Below, piece by piece: positions 8,532 to 20,227 of a DNA stretch of 41,930 nt. Below the pieces are notes generated by a model that saw only the letters and a program-made list of their open reading frames with translations, ran no database searches and was not told the origin of the DNA. Position 1 is the first letter of the stretch. Every line of letters begins with the position of its first letter. The position numbers and the translations under genes were made by a program. This DNA is from Chromera velia (lineage: Eukaryota; Sar; Chromeraceae), in contig JAHBMJ010000426.1 in NCBI GenBank assembly GCA_018398765.1, positions 5,807-47,736 of the forward strand. The letters are read 5' to 3'.

Positions 8532-10957
8532 TCACAGCGGCCGTACGTACCTTTTCTCAAAAGGGTCTCTCACGGTAGGGGAGAAGGGAAGGAAACCAGC
8601 GAGCACGGGGGTGACACCAATCTTGAGAGCGTCGACCGTGGTGAGGGTCTTCAGCAGAGCCTCTGCGGCACGCCGGACGAGTTGCTCCGTGTCGGACAGG
8701 AGGTCGAAGAGAAGGGGCATGTTAGCGGCGCAGAATGCAATGAAGGTGGGAGCAGAGCTGCAGGCAGCACAAGGAAACAAGCTGTCAACATACAAAGTCG
8801 CAACCAAAACAGGAGGAAATGTTGTCTGTTTCTGTCTCGTTTGTCTAGATGCAGAAGCGCCAAAACACATATCGCAGAGACAAGAGCACGTCATGCTGAA
8901 GACTAGATACGTACCTGTTCTGAATGTGAGAAAGAAAGCCACTGAGTGCACCAGCAATTGAAAAAGGACCTAGCAGAAGAAAAGGCAACAGGTTGTCAAA
9001 ACGGGAAGAAAAGAAAGCAGAGACTCACCGAGCATCCTGCTTGCAGAGCTCATCAAGAACCATCAAGGCTCCTTCTCTTCCATCACAACCACTCTCTCCG
9101 CTGTCGAGGAGAACCTCTTGAAGAGCCGCAACAAGGCCGTAGTCCGTCAGCGGGTTGAATTCGTCGAGAGAACAATCCTCAAAGACTAGCCGAGCTATCT
9201 TTGAGGAGATGCCCAGCTTGTCAGATCCCCTTTCCTTCGCGATGTCGAGTAAATCGACAGGATGGTCGGAAGGAGCCGGCTCAATCGGGATGTGCTGCAT
9301 CATGTGGAGAGCCTCCTGGCTGGGCTGCTCGTCAGATTGCCTTCTCCGAGTCCTCAACCCCCTCCCCCGGACGAAGCGCCCCAGACGCCTCATAGGAGGA
9401 GGGGGAACGGCGGGACCGATCGCTCCTCCTGGTCATGCAACTGACTAGACAGAACCCCCCAATACGGAGAAAGAGGACCAATCGTCGACTCCCACTTGTC
9501 TCCCTCCGAAACGATCGGCTCTTTCCGCAGGGAAGTCATCATGCGAAGAAGGGGGAGCGGTCGCTCGTCTGCATGAGCAGTCTCCGGGGGGGAGTTCTTC
9601 AGTCCCTCTGGAGGGGGGGCCTCATCGTCAAGACCCACAGGAGATTCTGAGGAACGCAAAGGCATCTTTCTGTCAATAACCCCCTCACCCCTCACCCCCT
9701 CCTGGTTACGCGACTGACCAGACGGACCAGCAGACACACCACAAGGAGTGATGAGAAGAGGGGAAAAGGATGGAAGGATCGATTGCGATTCTCGACTGGG
9801 ATTGGATCCCATGGGCATGTTATCAGAGGATTGCAGAGGTTCCACATGGACGACAATGTCTGACTCAGGCCGGCCGTCGTCTACTCTCTCGTCTTTTTCC
9901 TTCTGTGTTGCTGCTATTTCTAGAATGATTCCTTCAGGTTCTGTGCCCTCGGGGTCGGGGTGGGGGTTCGGGGCGGGCGGAGCGCAACGTCGTTCTGGAG
10001 GAACTTCTGGCAGCTACACGCCACTCCCTCCCCCCCCGAGAAACAACACAACCAGACGGACCAGCAGACAAAAACGGAGAAAGAGGACCAATCGTCGACT
10101 CCCACTTGTCTCCCTCCGAAACGATCGGCTCTTTCCGCAGGGAAGTCATCATGCGAGGAAGGGGGAGCGGTCGCTCGTCTGCATGAGCAGTCTCCGGGGG
10201 GGAGTTCTTCAGTCCCTCTGGAGGGGGGGCCTCATCGTCAAGTCCCACAGGAGATTCTGAGGAACTCAAAGGCATCTTTCTGTCAATAACCCCCTCACCC
10301 CTCACCCCCTCCTGGTTACGCGACTGACCAGACGGACCAGCAGACACACCACAAGGAGTGATGAGAAGAGGGGAAAAGGATGGAAGGATCGATTGCGATT
10401 CTCGACTGGGATTGGATCCCATGGGCATGTTATCAGAGGATTGCAGAGGTTCCACATGGACGACAATGTCTGACTCAGGCCGGCCGTCGTCTACTCTCTC
10501 GTCTTTTTCCTTCTGTGTTGCTGCTATTTCTGGAATGATTTCTTCAGGTTCTGTGCCCTCGGGGTCGGGGTGGGGGTTCGGGGCGGGCGGAGCGCCAAGT
10601 CGTTCTGGAGGAACTTCTGGCAGCTACATGCCACTCCCTCCCCCCCCGAGAAACAACACAACCAGACGGACCAGCAGACAAAAACGGAGAAAGAGGACCA
10701 ATCGTCGACTCCCACTTGTCTCCCTCCGAAACGACCGGCTTTTTCTGCAGGGAAGTCATCATGCGAGGAAGGGGGAGCGGTCGCTCGTCTGCATGAGCAG
10801 TCTCCGGGGGGGAGTTTTTCAGTTCCTCTGGAGGGGGGGCCTCATCGTCAAGTCCCACAGGAGATTCTGAGGAACTCAAAGGCATCTTTCTGTCAATAAC
10901 CCCCTCACCCCTCACCCCCTCCTGGTCACGCAACTGACCAGACAGAACAGCAGACAA
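8532..10957 (-). CDS. Protein with helical-repeat (armadillo/HEAT-like) C-terminus and tandemly duplicated exons; 5' end unresolved
   Basis: Supported exons, in transcript order, are 10957-10672 (5' limit uncertain), 10616-10062, 10006 to about 9470 (3' limit uncertain), 9393-9029 (5' limit uncertain) and 8757-8532. The last junction is clean: CG before GTGAGT joins CTGCAG acceptor sequence in frame, giving DELCKQDAR-SAPTFIAF. The final 200 residues are leucine- and alanine-rich helices (LLFDLLSD, LVRRAAEALLKTL) that look like an armadillo- or HEAT-type scaffold. The upstream exons encode near-identical 185-residue, proline- and serine-rich acidic repeats. A polyadenylation signal (AATAAA, minus strand) lies at 8492-8497, 35 nt beyond the stop. 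The junction between the first repeat exon and the helical exon is unresolved: the repeat frame reaches a TGA at 9390-9392 that overlaps the ATG of the next frame. The function is unknown. Confidence 0.62.
9467..10957. repeat. 610-bp tandem duplication: exon plus intron unit, about 2.5 copies
   Basis: ATCGTCGACTCCCACTTGTC starts at 9481, 10091 and 10701, an exact 610-bp spacing, and the copies are about 97-98% identical. On the minus strand each unit contains one 555-nt exon (185 codons) and one 55-nt intron: 10007-10061 and 10617-10671, donor GTCCGT, acceptor GCCAG. Since 610 is not a multiple of three, the units only stay in frame if this intron is removed. Weaker, decayed copies of part of the unit continue to about 11205. 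Confidence 0.92.
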
Positions 10958-11210
10958 AAACGGAGAAAGAGGACCAATCTAGGGACCAATCGTCGACTCC
11001 CACTTGTCTCCCTCCTGAACGACCGGCTTTCTCCGCACGGAATTCGCAGGAAATTCTGTGGAATTAACTCAAAGGGTTTTTTCTGTCAATGACCCTCTCA
11101 CTCCTCACTCCCTCCTGGTCTTGCAACTGCCCAGACAGAACAGCAGACCAACATGGAGAAAGAGAACTAATGGTTGACTCCCACTTGTCTCCCAATTGTC
11201 TCCCATTTCC
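10958..11210. repeat. Decayed partial copies of the 610-bp unit
   Basis: Two degenerate copies of the segment with GACTCCCACTTGTCTCCC (10994 and 11175), each next to a version of CAGACAGAACAGCAGAC, extend the array on its 5' (minus-strand) side. Frameshifts and an in-frame TAG make them unlikely to be translated, so the array appears to be losing copies here. Confidence 0.7.
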
Positions 11211-11600
11211 TCAGCTCCGCTCACTCCAAGAGGGGCATGGAGCAAGAGGCCAAACAATGTGAAGAGCGTCCGCATGACACAGGACCTCCACTGCTGAAGA
11301 GAGAAGTGGTTGCTTTCCAGAGCTCAGTTTTAGTGGCCGTCGGTCTTCAGGAAAGATGCAGAAAACCTTGGCGTTGTGCAACAGTGCTCAAGTCTCAATT
11401 TGACTCTCAAACAGCAGATTTGCAGCTGCGAAGAGCTTGTCCTTCCTGACTCAATGCTTCTCCAGGTTTTGCGACACAGAGAAAAGCCCTGAAATGTGAA
11501 ACATCCTTCTAGCCGTAGTATAGCACAGTATATATATATATAGCAATGGTGTGAACACTTCAACAACACCTTCCCTGAGTTAATTAAGTTCGCTCTCACA
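11211..11600. other. Intergenic stretch
   Basis: No coding signal that I can support. A short TATATATATATA run lies near 11530. Confidence 0.4.
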
Positions 11601-11745
11601 ATTCGTGCAACACTTTCGACGCACGCAAACAACTGTTTAACAACATGCACTTTGACGCACGCGCGGAACGCATGCATGCACTGAGTGCATGCGCGCGCGC
11701 GTGCGTCAAAGTGTTGTTTGCGTGCGTCGAAAGTGTTGCACGAAT
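11601..11745. repeat. 145-bp perfect-armed inverted repeat (hairpin)
   Basis: The outer arms 11601-11633 and 11713-11745 are perfect reverse complements over 33 bases (from ATTCGTGCAACACTTTCGAC on the left). After a 15-base bulge on the left arm, inner arms 11649-11665 and 11696-11712 pair over 17 bases. The centre is GCATGCACTGAGTGCATGC. The arms contain short internal direct repeats of CACTTT(C/G)GACGCACGC. There is no coding content. Confidence 0.93.
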
Positions 11746-12949
11746 TTGCGATGCATGCATGCAATGATGCAGTCTAGAAATTTAGGTCAAAATTACCGTC
11801 AAATTGTCATGCAGTCTGTCTGACTTTGCAGCTTCTGTCTGAAGTGAACGGGCTTCAATCTGGAAGCAAATCGCAAGCCGCTTGAAACGGAAAGCCATCC
11901 ACCTTGCCGAAGACCTTTCCATAAGCTGTGCTTTGTGTTGTGAAGGGCAGGAACGGCTTTCCGCGGCTTTCAATTTCGAACCTTTCAAAGCCGGATCGAT
12001 ACTTGATCGGCCTTCAAACTTTGCGTCCAGAACAGAACGGAATGCCCGTCTAGAAGCGGTTTCCCCTTTGCTGCCGCTTCTAGATGCATTCACAAGCTTT
12101 CTTCTCTCTTGTGTGCGTTCGTTATGCTCGGCAAAGGCGCTGGCTGCGCAAGGAAGGGCGCTTCAGGGATCTCGCCTTCGAGGATCGAAATGGCATTTCG
12201 ATCGAACCTTCGGATGACGTGTGGACGACATCGATGTCTGTTCTGGAAACCTTCTCTGGTGCTTTGGAACTCCTTTCCTGTTCAAGAACTCCTTTCTGTG
12301 GACTACACTCCTCTGTAGAGAGAGGGCTAGTTGCTAGGCTAGTTGCAGATGGAGCATATATATATAAGTGATGGTGTATGTTTGCTTTGGGTCTCCATTT
12401 GGACCTCAACTGTTCCATCCTTCACCCCCTTCACTGTTCTGCCGTTCCGCACACACTTTTGTCTGATTTCTGCCTGCCTGGCTGGCTGCTGGGGATGTCT
12501 TGTGCAATCATATAGCCTTTCTCAGTGCCTGCAGGGTCCACTTCATATGAACCCCCCATGATTGAAATTCATGACCCCGACCCCGTCTAGGACCCCGCCA
12601 GCACCGGGTCGGTTTTCCGGCATGTTACCCGCATGATTGTTATCCTGAACGGGATCACACGTGCAATCTCCCCACCCTCGCCTCCCTCCCCACCCTCCCC
12701 TCCCTCTGCTGCGATCCTGTGAGGGGGCAGGGAGTGCTTGCAGAAGCTTAGGGGGGACTCTTTCGCTACTCTCTGCCTCTCTTTCTCTTTCTCCACTCCC
12801 GTCTCCTTAATTGCGGGGAGTAGTCGGAGTTACTGTGTGTGTAACACTGCAGTCTCTGCTGTCTTTTTTCTAAAAGCGGGAGAAGAAAGAGGGAGTGTAT
12901 GACTTCAAATTGAAACAAACATGTGGAGCTACAGTGAGAGAATACCTAC
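11746..12949. other. Intergenic/unassigned region
   Basis: There is no gene I can name. Around 12587-12720 the minus strand has an acceptor-like TCACAG followed by a glycine- and glutamate-rich open frame that could be a second exon of the small gene starting at 13139. Two different donor choices at 12936-12950 would put it in different frames, so I left it unassigned. A TATATATATA run lies at 12357-12366. Confidence 0.35.
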
Positions 12950-13139
12950 CTGCCGGCTTTGCGATTCTCCATCCGTGAGTGGTCAAGAACTTCTTGGCAT
13001 TCCCAGACGTGTCCAGGTCTCTTCCATCTCTCGTCGTAGACCAGCTTTGCGTTTGCTGGCCGGCTTGGGGCTGCACTTCATTAGAAAGGTCTGCGGCCTC
13101 CATCTCCACATCACCTGATTCAGAACCGTGTGCACTCAT
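12950..13139 (-). CDS. Probable first coding exon of an unknown minus-strand gene
   Basis: The ATG at 13137-13139 opens a 63-codon frame that ends at a consensus-like donor, GCAG before GTAGGTATT. The encoded segment begins MSAHGSESGDVEMEAADLSN and is acidic and glutamine-rich. It then becomes basic and aromatic (KKFLTTHGWRIAKPAG). I do not recognise the family. The composition and the clean donor favour a real exon; the rest of the gene could not be traced with confidence. Confidence 0.45.
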
Positions 13140-14340
13140 GACTGAAAACGAATTAGGAGAACGAATTAAACTAGGAATTAAACTGAAAGAGCTAGCATGG
13201 AAGCAGATTGAATGTACACAAGGGGCTTAGAAGACAACAGTATTGATACTTAGTCAGATCCACTCGACTGTCTGTCCTCGCTACGGCAGGGACTCGGAGT
13301 TCAAGAAAGCAGCATCACTTTGCGTGACTTAAGATGATGCTCGAGGGATATAGCAAAAATAGCCAATCACTGTCTTAAAAAATAGCCAATTGTGATGGTG
13401 ACCACGGCTAGAATACGGCTAGACGGTATGTGACGGGCGCTATGGGTCCCCCGGACCTGCCAAAATTTTGGTATGCCCACGCTAGGCGGCTCTGTTCAAA
13501 AGCGTGGTAGATTTAGAAAATTGAGCCTATAGCGGCTTGCAAATTCGTAAACAATCTCCAGCGTTTCTCCGCTCGTGGATCGGTTTAATGTTGTTCAAAC
13601 ACTAGTTCAAGCATTGCATAGATAAAACAACTGTTGTTTGACTGTTGTTCATGTGTTGCATGGTCGATGCAAGTTGCTATCGATAGCTTTAAATAATTTA
13701 AGCTTCCTGCGGCGTCCTGCCTTTAAGTTAAGATCAAAGGAAACCTTTAATTAATTTCAGTTCTAACTTCATCTAACTTTCAAAACTGGATAATCATGCG
13801 GTAGTCGACCGTCAGAGCGAGCGTCTATTTAATTTATGGTCTTTTATTTTGTTTTGTATTTTAAAAGCTGAAAAAAAAAACAAAAATATTTCTTTATATT
13901 GAAACTCAGTGTTTAACTCACAGAGCTAGTCACAAAAATTATTTGTATATCACAGATACATTGAAAACTAGATTGAGAACGTTTTTCTTTTTTTAATTTT
14001 TAATTACACTGCTTGTTTTTTGAGTCTGTATAGTCACAGTAGGTCATAGTTCCTATATTTTTTTCGAAGCTCTCTTTTCTGACCTCTTTTTTTCATCATC
14101 CTCACCTTTTTTTCTCTCCTTCACTTCCTTTTTGCTACTTTTTGCTTTAATACGCCTCAATGCACCTACGATAGGTGTTGCTTACTACAACTTTGACTCT
14201 TGAAACGTCTGAAGCGCCCCGATTGCCGAGGAATCATGTTGAATGCACACATCAATTTCACTCCCGGCCGCCAGACTGCCTTCGCGGCTTTCTGACTGCT
14301 ATGACTTTTGCGCTTTTCCCTCTTTTCGAAAGCATCTTTC
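13140..14340. other. AT-rich island, gene-free
   Basis: From about 13330 to 14160 the sequence is AT-rich with stops in every frame and runs of T and A. ATAGCCAAT(C/T) is repeated at 13359 and 13382. No terminal inverted repeats were found. Confidence 0.55.
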
Positions 14341-15277
14341 GGCTCTAAGACAGGGTACCTGTCTGTCCTATTTTTGAATTCGGAAAATCGTCACAAATAC
14401 TGTCGTCGGCCACCAGGAAAACTGTAACAGAGAGTGCAGACTCTCTTTCGACTTCTGTCGACTCCCTTCTTTCCTGAATTCCTTCTGTTTGCGTCTCCCA
14501 TCCTCTCTCAAGATCCATCGTCGTTGCACGCACCCTCCCTCCTTCCCCGGGAGTCTCACTTTTCCCGTCTGCTTTTTTCCCCTCGTACTTCCTCAACGAC
14601 CTTCTGCAGTACAAGTAAACCAACCATCATGCGTCTCTCCTTCTTTCTTCGCGTCGCACCCCTTCTTTGAGTGAAGTAGTCAGATCACCTTTATTCAATA
14701 CTTTTCTTCGATCCATTTGTTTCATCGTGAATCTTCTGTCGTTGCCGAACCGTCAGAAAGCCTCGCATCCCCTTCTCCCCTTTCCTTCCCCCTTTCCCCC
14801 AACAAAGCCGAACAAAAAAGCGTTCCGCACATCGTGTCTCCTTCGTTCACCGCCCTCACTCTTGCAACAGTGCCGCGTCGTCTTCCCCTTCCACGGCCGT
14901 CGGGGCTCCCTCGCTCCCATCTGCCCACTGCATGTATTCAGCAGAAAATCAACCTAGCAACCCACAAGAGACCAAAAGAAAAGAAAAAAGGGGTTCACAA
15001 AGCCAAAAAAGAAAACAAAAACAATTTCGTACAGAGACAACAGAGGATGAAGGAAGGGACCTCCCGGGCTAGCTCGACGAGATTCGACGGAAGACCCAGA
15101 TCCCCCTCCACACGTTTAGAAAGAAGTAACAGTTTCCTCTCTTCCCGCATAAGATTGCAGAACCACAAAAAAGATCGAACCCAAAAGACGGCAAGAAAGG
15201 CAATGGTTGCTGCATTTCAACAACGAAACGATCGATCGATATTTTCCTCCACATGATCATTCATTCCCCCTACCTAG
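14341..15277. other. Downstream region of the ABC transporter gene
   Basis: GC-balanced, with medium-length frames on both strands but no family signal or coherent exon chain. A minus-strand frame at 14345-14623 is basic and glutamate-rich and could be an exon, but it has no supporting feature. Confidence 0.35.
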
Positions 15278-18200
15278 TTAGTCTGCCCAACCAACCTGCA
15301 GTTGTCTCCTCACTAGGTCCCTGTACAGCCCCCCAGCCTTCAGGAGTTCCGGGTGCGTTCCAGACTCCACAACCTTGCCCTGATTCAGCACCAAAACCTG
15401 GTCGGCATCCCTGACCGTGCTCAGACTGCGCAAAGGTACGTATAGAGGAGGGTGTAAAGAGAACAATTCAAGAGAGGCAGGGGAGGCGGGGCGAAGAAGA
15501 AGCAAGAAGCTGTGAAGCAATGTGGACACAACGCAGCTCACTTTCCTTTCTTTCAAGGACCCAGAATCGCTCAAATAGAACAGATGTAAGCTAAGCAGCG
15601 AAAATCAAGAGAAAAAATGGGGTCAACGCACTGGCCGACCAACCAACCGACCGATGTGCGATGATGACCACAGTTCTTCCCTTCATGACTCTCTCCAACG
15701 CTTTCTGAACGAGGGCCTCACTTTCTGCATCCAGGGCAGAGGTCGCCTCGTCAAGAAGAAGGACGCGCGGATTCATCATCAACGCTCTCGCAATCGCAAC
15801 TCTGCAAGCAACCAAGCAACAGGTAGCACAATGAATGCAGGAGGGAGTAACTCAATGAAGACACGCATGCTTTCTGTCTCCCTATTCCCCATCCCGCTGT
15901 CTCTGGGTGTGCGCTTGCATGACAAGAGAGGCAGAAGAGAACCAAATACATTCTCACAGTTATGTCGCTCTCTTTAGAGTTTTTGAAATGAAAGAAAAGG
16001 ACTCATATCTGCCCTTTTGAAATGCTCCTTTTTCTTTCCTGGTCTCTCCCCCCCCTTTTTTTTTGCGCCTTCTCTCCTTCGCATTCTTTTTGCTTCTCTC
16101 TGGTGCGATGATTCCCAAAAAGTACTGCAGTATTAATTCAGAGAGCAGCAGCATGGATGCGAACTTTCCAGGTCGTAATTTTATGTGTTATTCCCTCATC
16201 CGCCCTCCTTGTGCTAACCCACTCACCTCTGCTTCTGGCCTCCTGACAGCTGGACTCCCCTCTCTCCGACTTTTGTGTCGTAACCCTGCAAACACAGGGG
16301 TGGTCAGGCACAACACCACACACACAGCGAGACAGTGTCACAGACACACGTGTAAACATATCATAGTCAGAATACCACGCCCATTCTGTTTTTGACTTTG
16401 TTACACCTAAGAGCATTCTCTTTCCGTACTTGTCCCTCCTTCTGTCTATCGACACTCAAAATCCTATTCAGGCAAGCTGACCCTTTCTGACACTCATGTT
16501 TTGCACCAGTCGACTGAAGACTGACCCAGCTGTTTCGCTGTTTCATCTTCTTCTTCTCAATCACTTCTCGTTTGCTTCTCCTTGTGTAAATCAGAAAAAA
16601 GAGCTGCCCGTTGAGACAGACACTCTGCCACACAAATATATACGTTCTTGGGTGATTCTCTGAGCATTGCTGTAGAGCCTGACAAGACATGACGAGGCAG
16701 CACTGACTGACATCAGGAAATCCTGAGATGAACGTGTGGGCGTTTGCTTCCTCTGCAGCCTTCTGGACCTCCTCCATCGTCCAGCTGCCTGCCTCCCTCC
16801 CGTATGCGATGTTCTCGGCGACGGTGCCGGAGAAGAGGGCAGGCTCTTGTGCAACGAGGGCGACCTGTACGCAAACGGATGGAGAGACAGACTATGCGCC
16901 GTTTCCTCTCCTTTCCTTCTCTTAATTTATTGTGCCAATGTACAAACAGACAAAGGTGAGAATGATGAGGCCATTCGAGAGAAGAAAGAAGTCAAGGAAA
17001 AATTGCTTGCCGTCCTCTTCATGTTGATTGATTGAGACTTCTCACAAAACAAATCAGCTCTCCTCTTTACCTAGGCAGGTCACCGAAAGGGAAAGCCAGC
17101 GCAAGCTCTCTCTCGCGCTTCCTCGTCTTTTACCACAGTTTACGTACACGAAAGACCGTACAATAATCTGGCACATGTCCATGTCTTTTCTCCAACTCCC
17201 CCGCTTTCTGTTCATCCAGTTTAGACCTCTTCAAGGAGAAACTGTTCAAGGAGAGCCCCCCCCCTTTTTCCTTCCCATCTGCCCCCCCGACCTTCTCGTG
17301 GAGCCACCTAGGGTCCAAGTCCTTCAGATTCCTTCCGTCCAGACTCACTGAGCCAGCAGTAGGGTCGTAGAAGCGCTCTATCAAAGCAACAATCGTCGAT
17401 TTGCCTGAAGGAAAAGGGACGCACGAACACATGCGCACAGAAATCATGCACATGTGTGTCCTTCATGAAAATTAAATGGACCCCCCAGCCTCGCGTGACA
17501 GCGTAACGACCAAGAATCAACCACCCCACAAACACAAGAATCCATCCCGTAGAGAGAGGGAACGGGAAGGAGGAAGGGAGGCAGAGAGAGAAAAGAAGAG
17601 GCAGCAAGGCAGGCACTCACCCGCTCCTGAGGGCCCCACGAGCGCCACAACTTCTCCCGGTCTGCGCACAAGAAGAAAATTACGGATACCAGCGATCTCA
17701 TTGCGACCCATTCAACACTTCTTTAGGAGTCTCCACTTTTTATCCGTCTATTCAGTTGCGAGTCAACGAAAAAAACAGTTCACTTGCTTTGAGATTTTGC
17801 TGCCCAATAGAATTCATCTCGTGAGCCGGCGTGTTTCTTTGGAATGATTCTTTTCCTCTCACTGACTGACTCACTTGCATGTGAAGCTCAGTCCTCTTGC
17901 CACCTGCACATCCGATCGTTGCGGGTATGCAAATTCGACGTTCTCGAAAACGATCTCCCCTGCAATGGCTCCTCCCTTCCCCTTCACTCCCTCTGTCTGC
18001 TTCCCCCCTCTTCCAAGGACCCCCTCGTCAGGTCTCTCCCCCCCCTCGCAGTTCACTAGAGGTTCCCTGTCGATGAAGGAGAAAATCCGACGGGAAGCCC
18101 CGACTGCCTTCATCAACTGACTGAAGAGATCACCCAGGCCGCCCACCTGCACAGAGAGAGACCGTCACAGAGAGAGAATCGGGTATTAAGAAAAAAATAG

Positions 18201-18828
18201 AAAGTCAGAAAGAGGCAAGGAGAATGGAGAATGTGCATCTGTTTATGTCGAGAGTGAATTTTTCTGTGCGGCTTCAAGAATGCGAGTGGAAGACTTGGCT
18301 GTGACTGGAGAAAGAGAAGACAACACAAAAGCCCACCCAGACATTGTTACAAGAATCACAAACAGACTGATCTCACGCATTAATTCGTGAGTGCCCCGAC
18401 TGACTGACTGACTGCGATGGCCACGTAGAGAGTGTAGAAGAGGAAGGACGTGAGAGTTCCCGGACTCATCTCTCCGGAGATCACCAGCTTCCCCCCATAC
18501 CACAAAACGAGAGCAATGGCGAGATAGGCAACCAAACCGACCACACCCGAAAAACCACCATAGTACCTGCATATGCACATTCATTCCCAGTTGGGTCGGT
18601 CCATTCACAGAAGAAGAGTGACAGACTGACAGACAGACAGACAGACAGGGAGAGAGGGAGGGTGCACAAACACACCCCAAAAAAGTCCTGCAGGAGCGAC
18701 GCAGGCAGAAAGAAACGCAGGCTTTCCCTCACACGCACCCGCTGACTGACCATGCCTGTTTCACACCCAATTTGTATGCAGCGTCTACTTTCCCGTTGTA
18801 TCTCGCGGCCTCCTTGCGCACCTGCACG

Positions 18829-18866
<38 letters not shown>

Positions 18867-20191
18867 AAGAGAGACAGAAAGAGAGACAGACAGAGAGACA
18901 GACAGAGACAGAAGGATCCCATGAGCATAAGCTTCAGAGTAAGATCCCCAAATTGTTCCTTCAGGCCAGTCAGCCCTTTGTTTCGTCACGGATAAGTGCA
19001 GAAAGAACTACTCAACCGACGGCGCAGGTACCGTCTACCAACCCTCCTCTGCAAACCTCTTACTTCTCTACCAAGCAGCGCTCCTGCAAATCCACACCAG
19101 ATGCGAAAAACAGATGCAACAACTCCCTCCTCCCATACCAACCTCCATAGAGAAGCTTCGAACTGTTCGGATTCCCCCAAACACCTCCGATGCCACCTCC
19201 CCCCCCTCTGCGAGGGCCTTCTGATATTGCTCGCTCACTTTCCCCGCCAGCTTGCCGTATAGCACAGCGAAGACAGCCACTGGAGGCACCACTGCGACCA
19301 TCACCAAGGTCAACTTCCAGGAGACCAAAAAGAGAACCAACAAACCCAAAACGGCCTGGGCAAGCCACCTGCATGACGCACATTGATATGTTTACTTTCA
19401 TCCAGAATTCTTTTATTAATTCTGTACAGAAAAAAGAATTGAAAGTAAAGGCAAGCCACCTGCATGACGCACATTGATATGCAGATAAAATCACACGCAC
19501 ACACACGCAGAGTAAACAGGACGCTCACACTCCGGCCAGTCACTCTATGTCCACCAGGTCTCGGGAGGGAGGAAAAGGACCAAACAGATGCAGACAATGG
19601 AGAAGGAAAGGAACGTACCACCCTCTTCACTCAATTCACGAACACGAACACAGGTCGACTTTGGGGATTAAGTGTGCCTCCGGCAATGCAGAACGAAGCA
19701 ATGGTGGTCCGTCCATTCGTTCGCTTGCTACTTTTAGAGTCGATGCGCGTGCTGACTTGAGTTTGAAAGCAGAAAGTCCCTCACGTGTGAAGAGGAGCAA
19801 TGTTAGATTAGATCGGTATGCAGACACCTCACATACCTACCTGAGTCCCATGGAGACGTTGACTGTCGCTGCGTTTTGAATGGTCGTCGCGTCTGCCGCT
19901 AATCTGTTGACCAGCTCTCCCGACTGGACCTCATCGAAAAACCCAATCTCCTGGCGAACCTGCAGGGAGACGAGACCACTCAGCAGGGAGAGAAGAAAAG
20001 AGAGAGAGAGAGCCGTCAGGCAGGCAACCTTGCACAAACACAGAAAGAAGTCTGGCAGGATCGAGTCACGAGATCTTCATTCAGTGTAGCAGCATGCACT
20101 GGAGAATCCAATTGACACAGGCGAACCGGAATATGACACCATTTCAAATACAAAAGGGATCGACGAGCAAGCGTTCTCACACAAACAAAAG

Positions 20192-20227
<36 letters not shown>

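Noticed and set aside
8915..8919. Possible 5-nt micro-exon (AACAG between TTCAG and GTACGT) in the minus-strand gene
   Set aside because: Including it shifts the frame of the last exon into early stops, whereas direct joining of 9029 to 8757 keeps a long leucine-rich frame.
9748..10870. Two 170-residue plus-strand frames in the tandem repeat
   Set aside because: They are opposite-strand shadows of the duplicated unit. The minus strand has the splice-consistent 555+55 structure and connects to the helical exons.
14667..15256. Plus-strand frames of 96 and 179 residues downstream of the ABC gene
   Set aside because: Low-complexity Pro/Ser/Leu then Lys/Arg content, no start context, no splice partners and no family signal.
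19060..19506. Longer exon 4 of the ABC gene using the upstream copy of the duplicated acceptor
   Set aside because: It would add 91 nt and break the conserved transporter frame; the downstream acceptor gives an exact family match.
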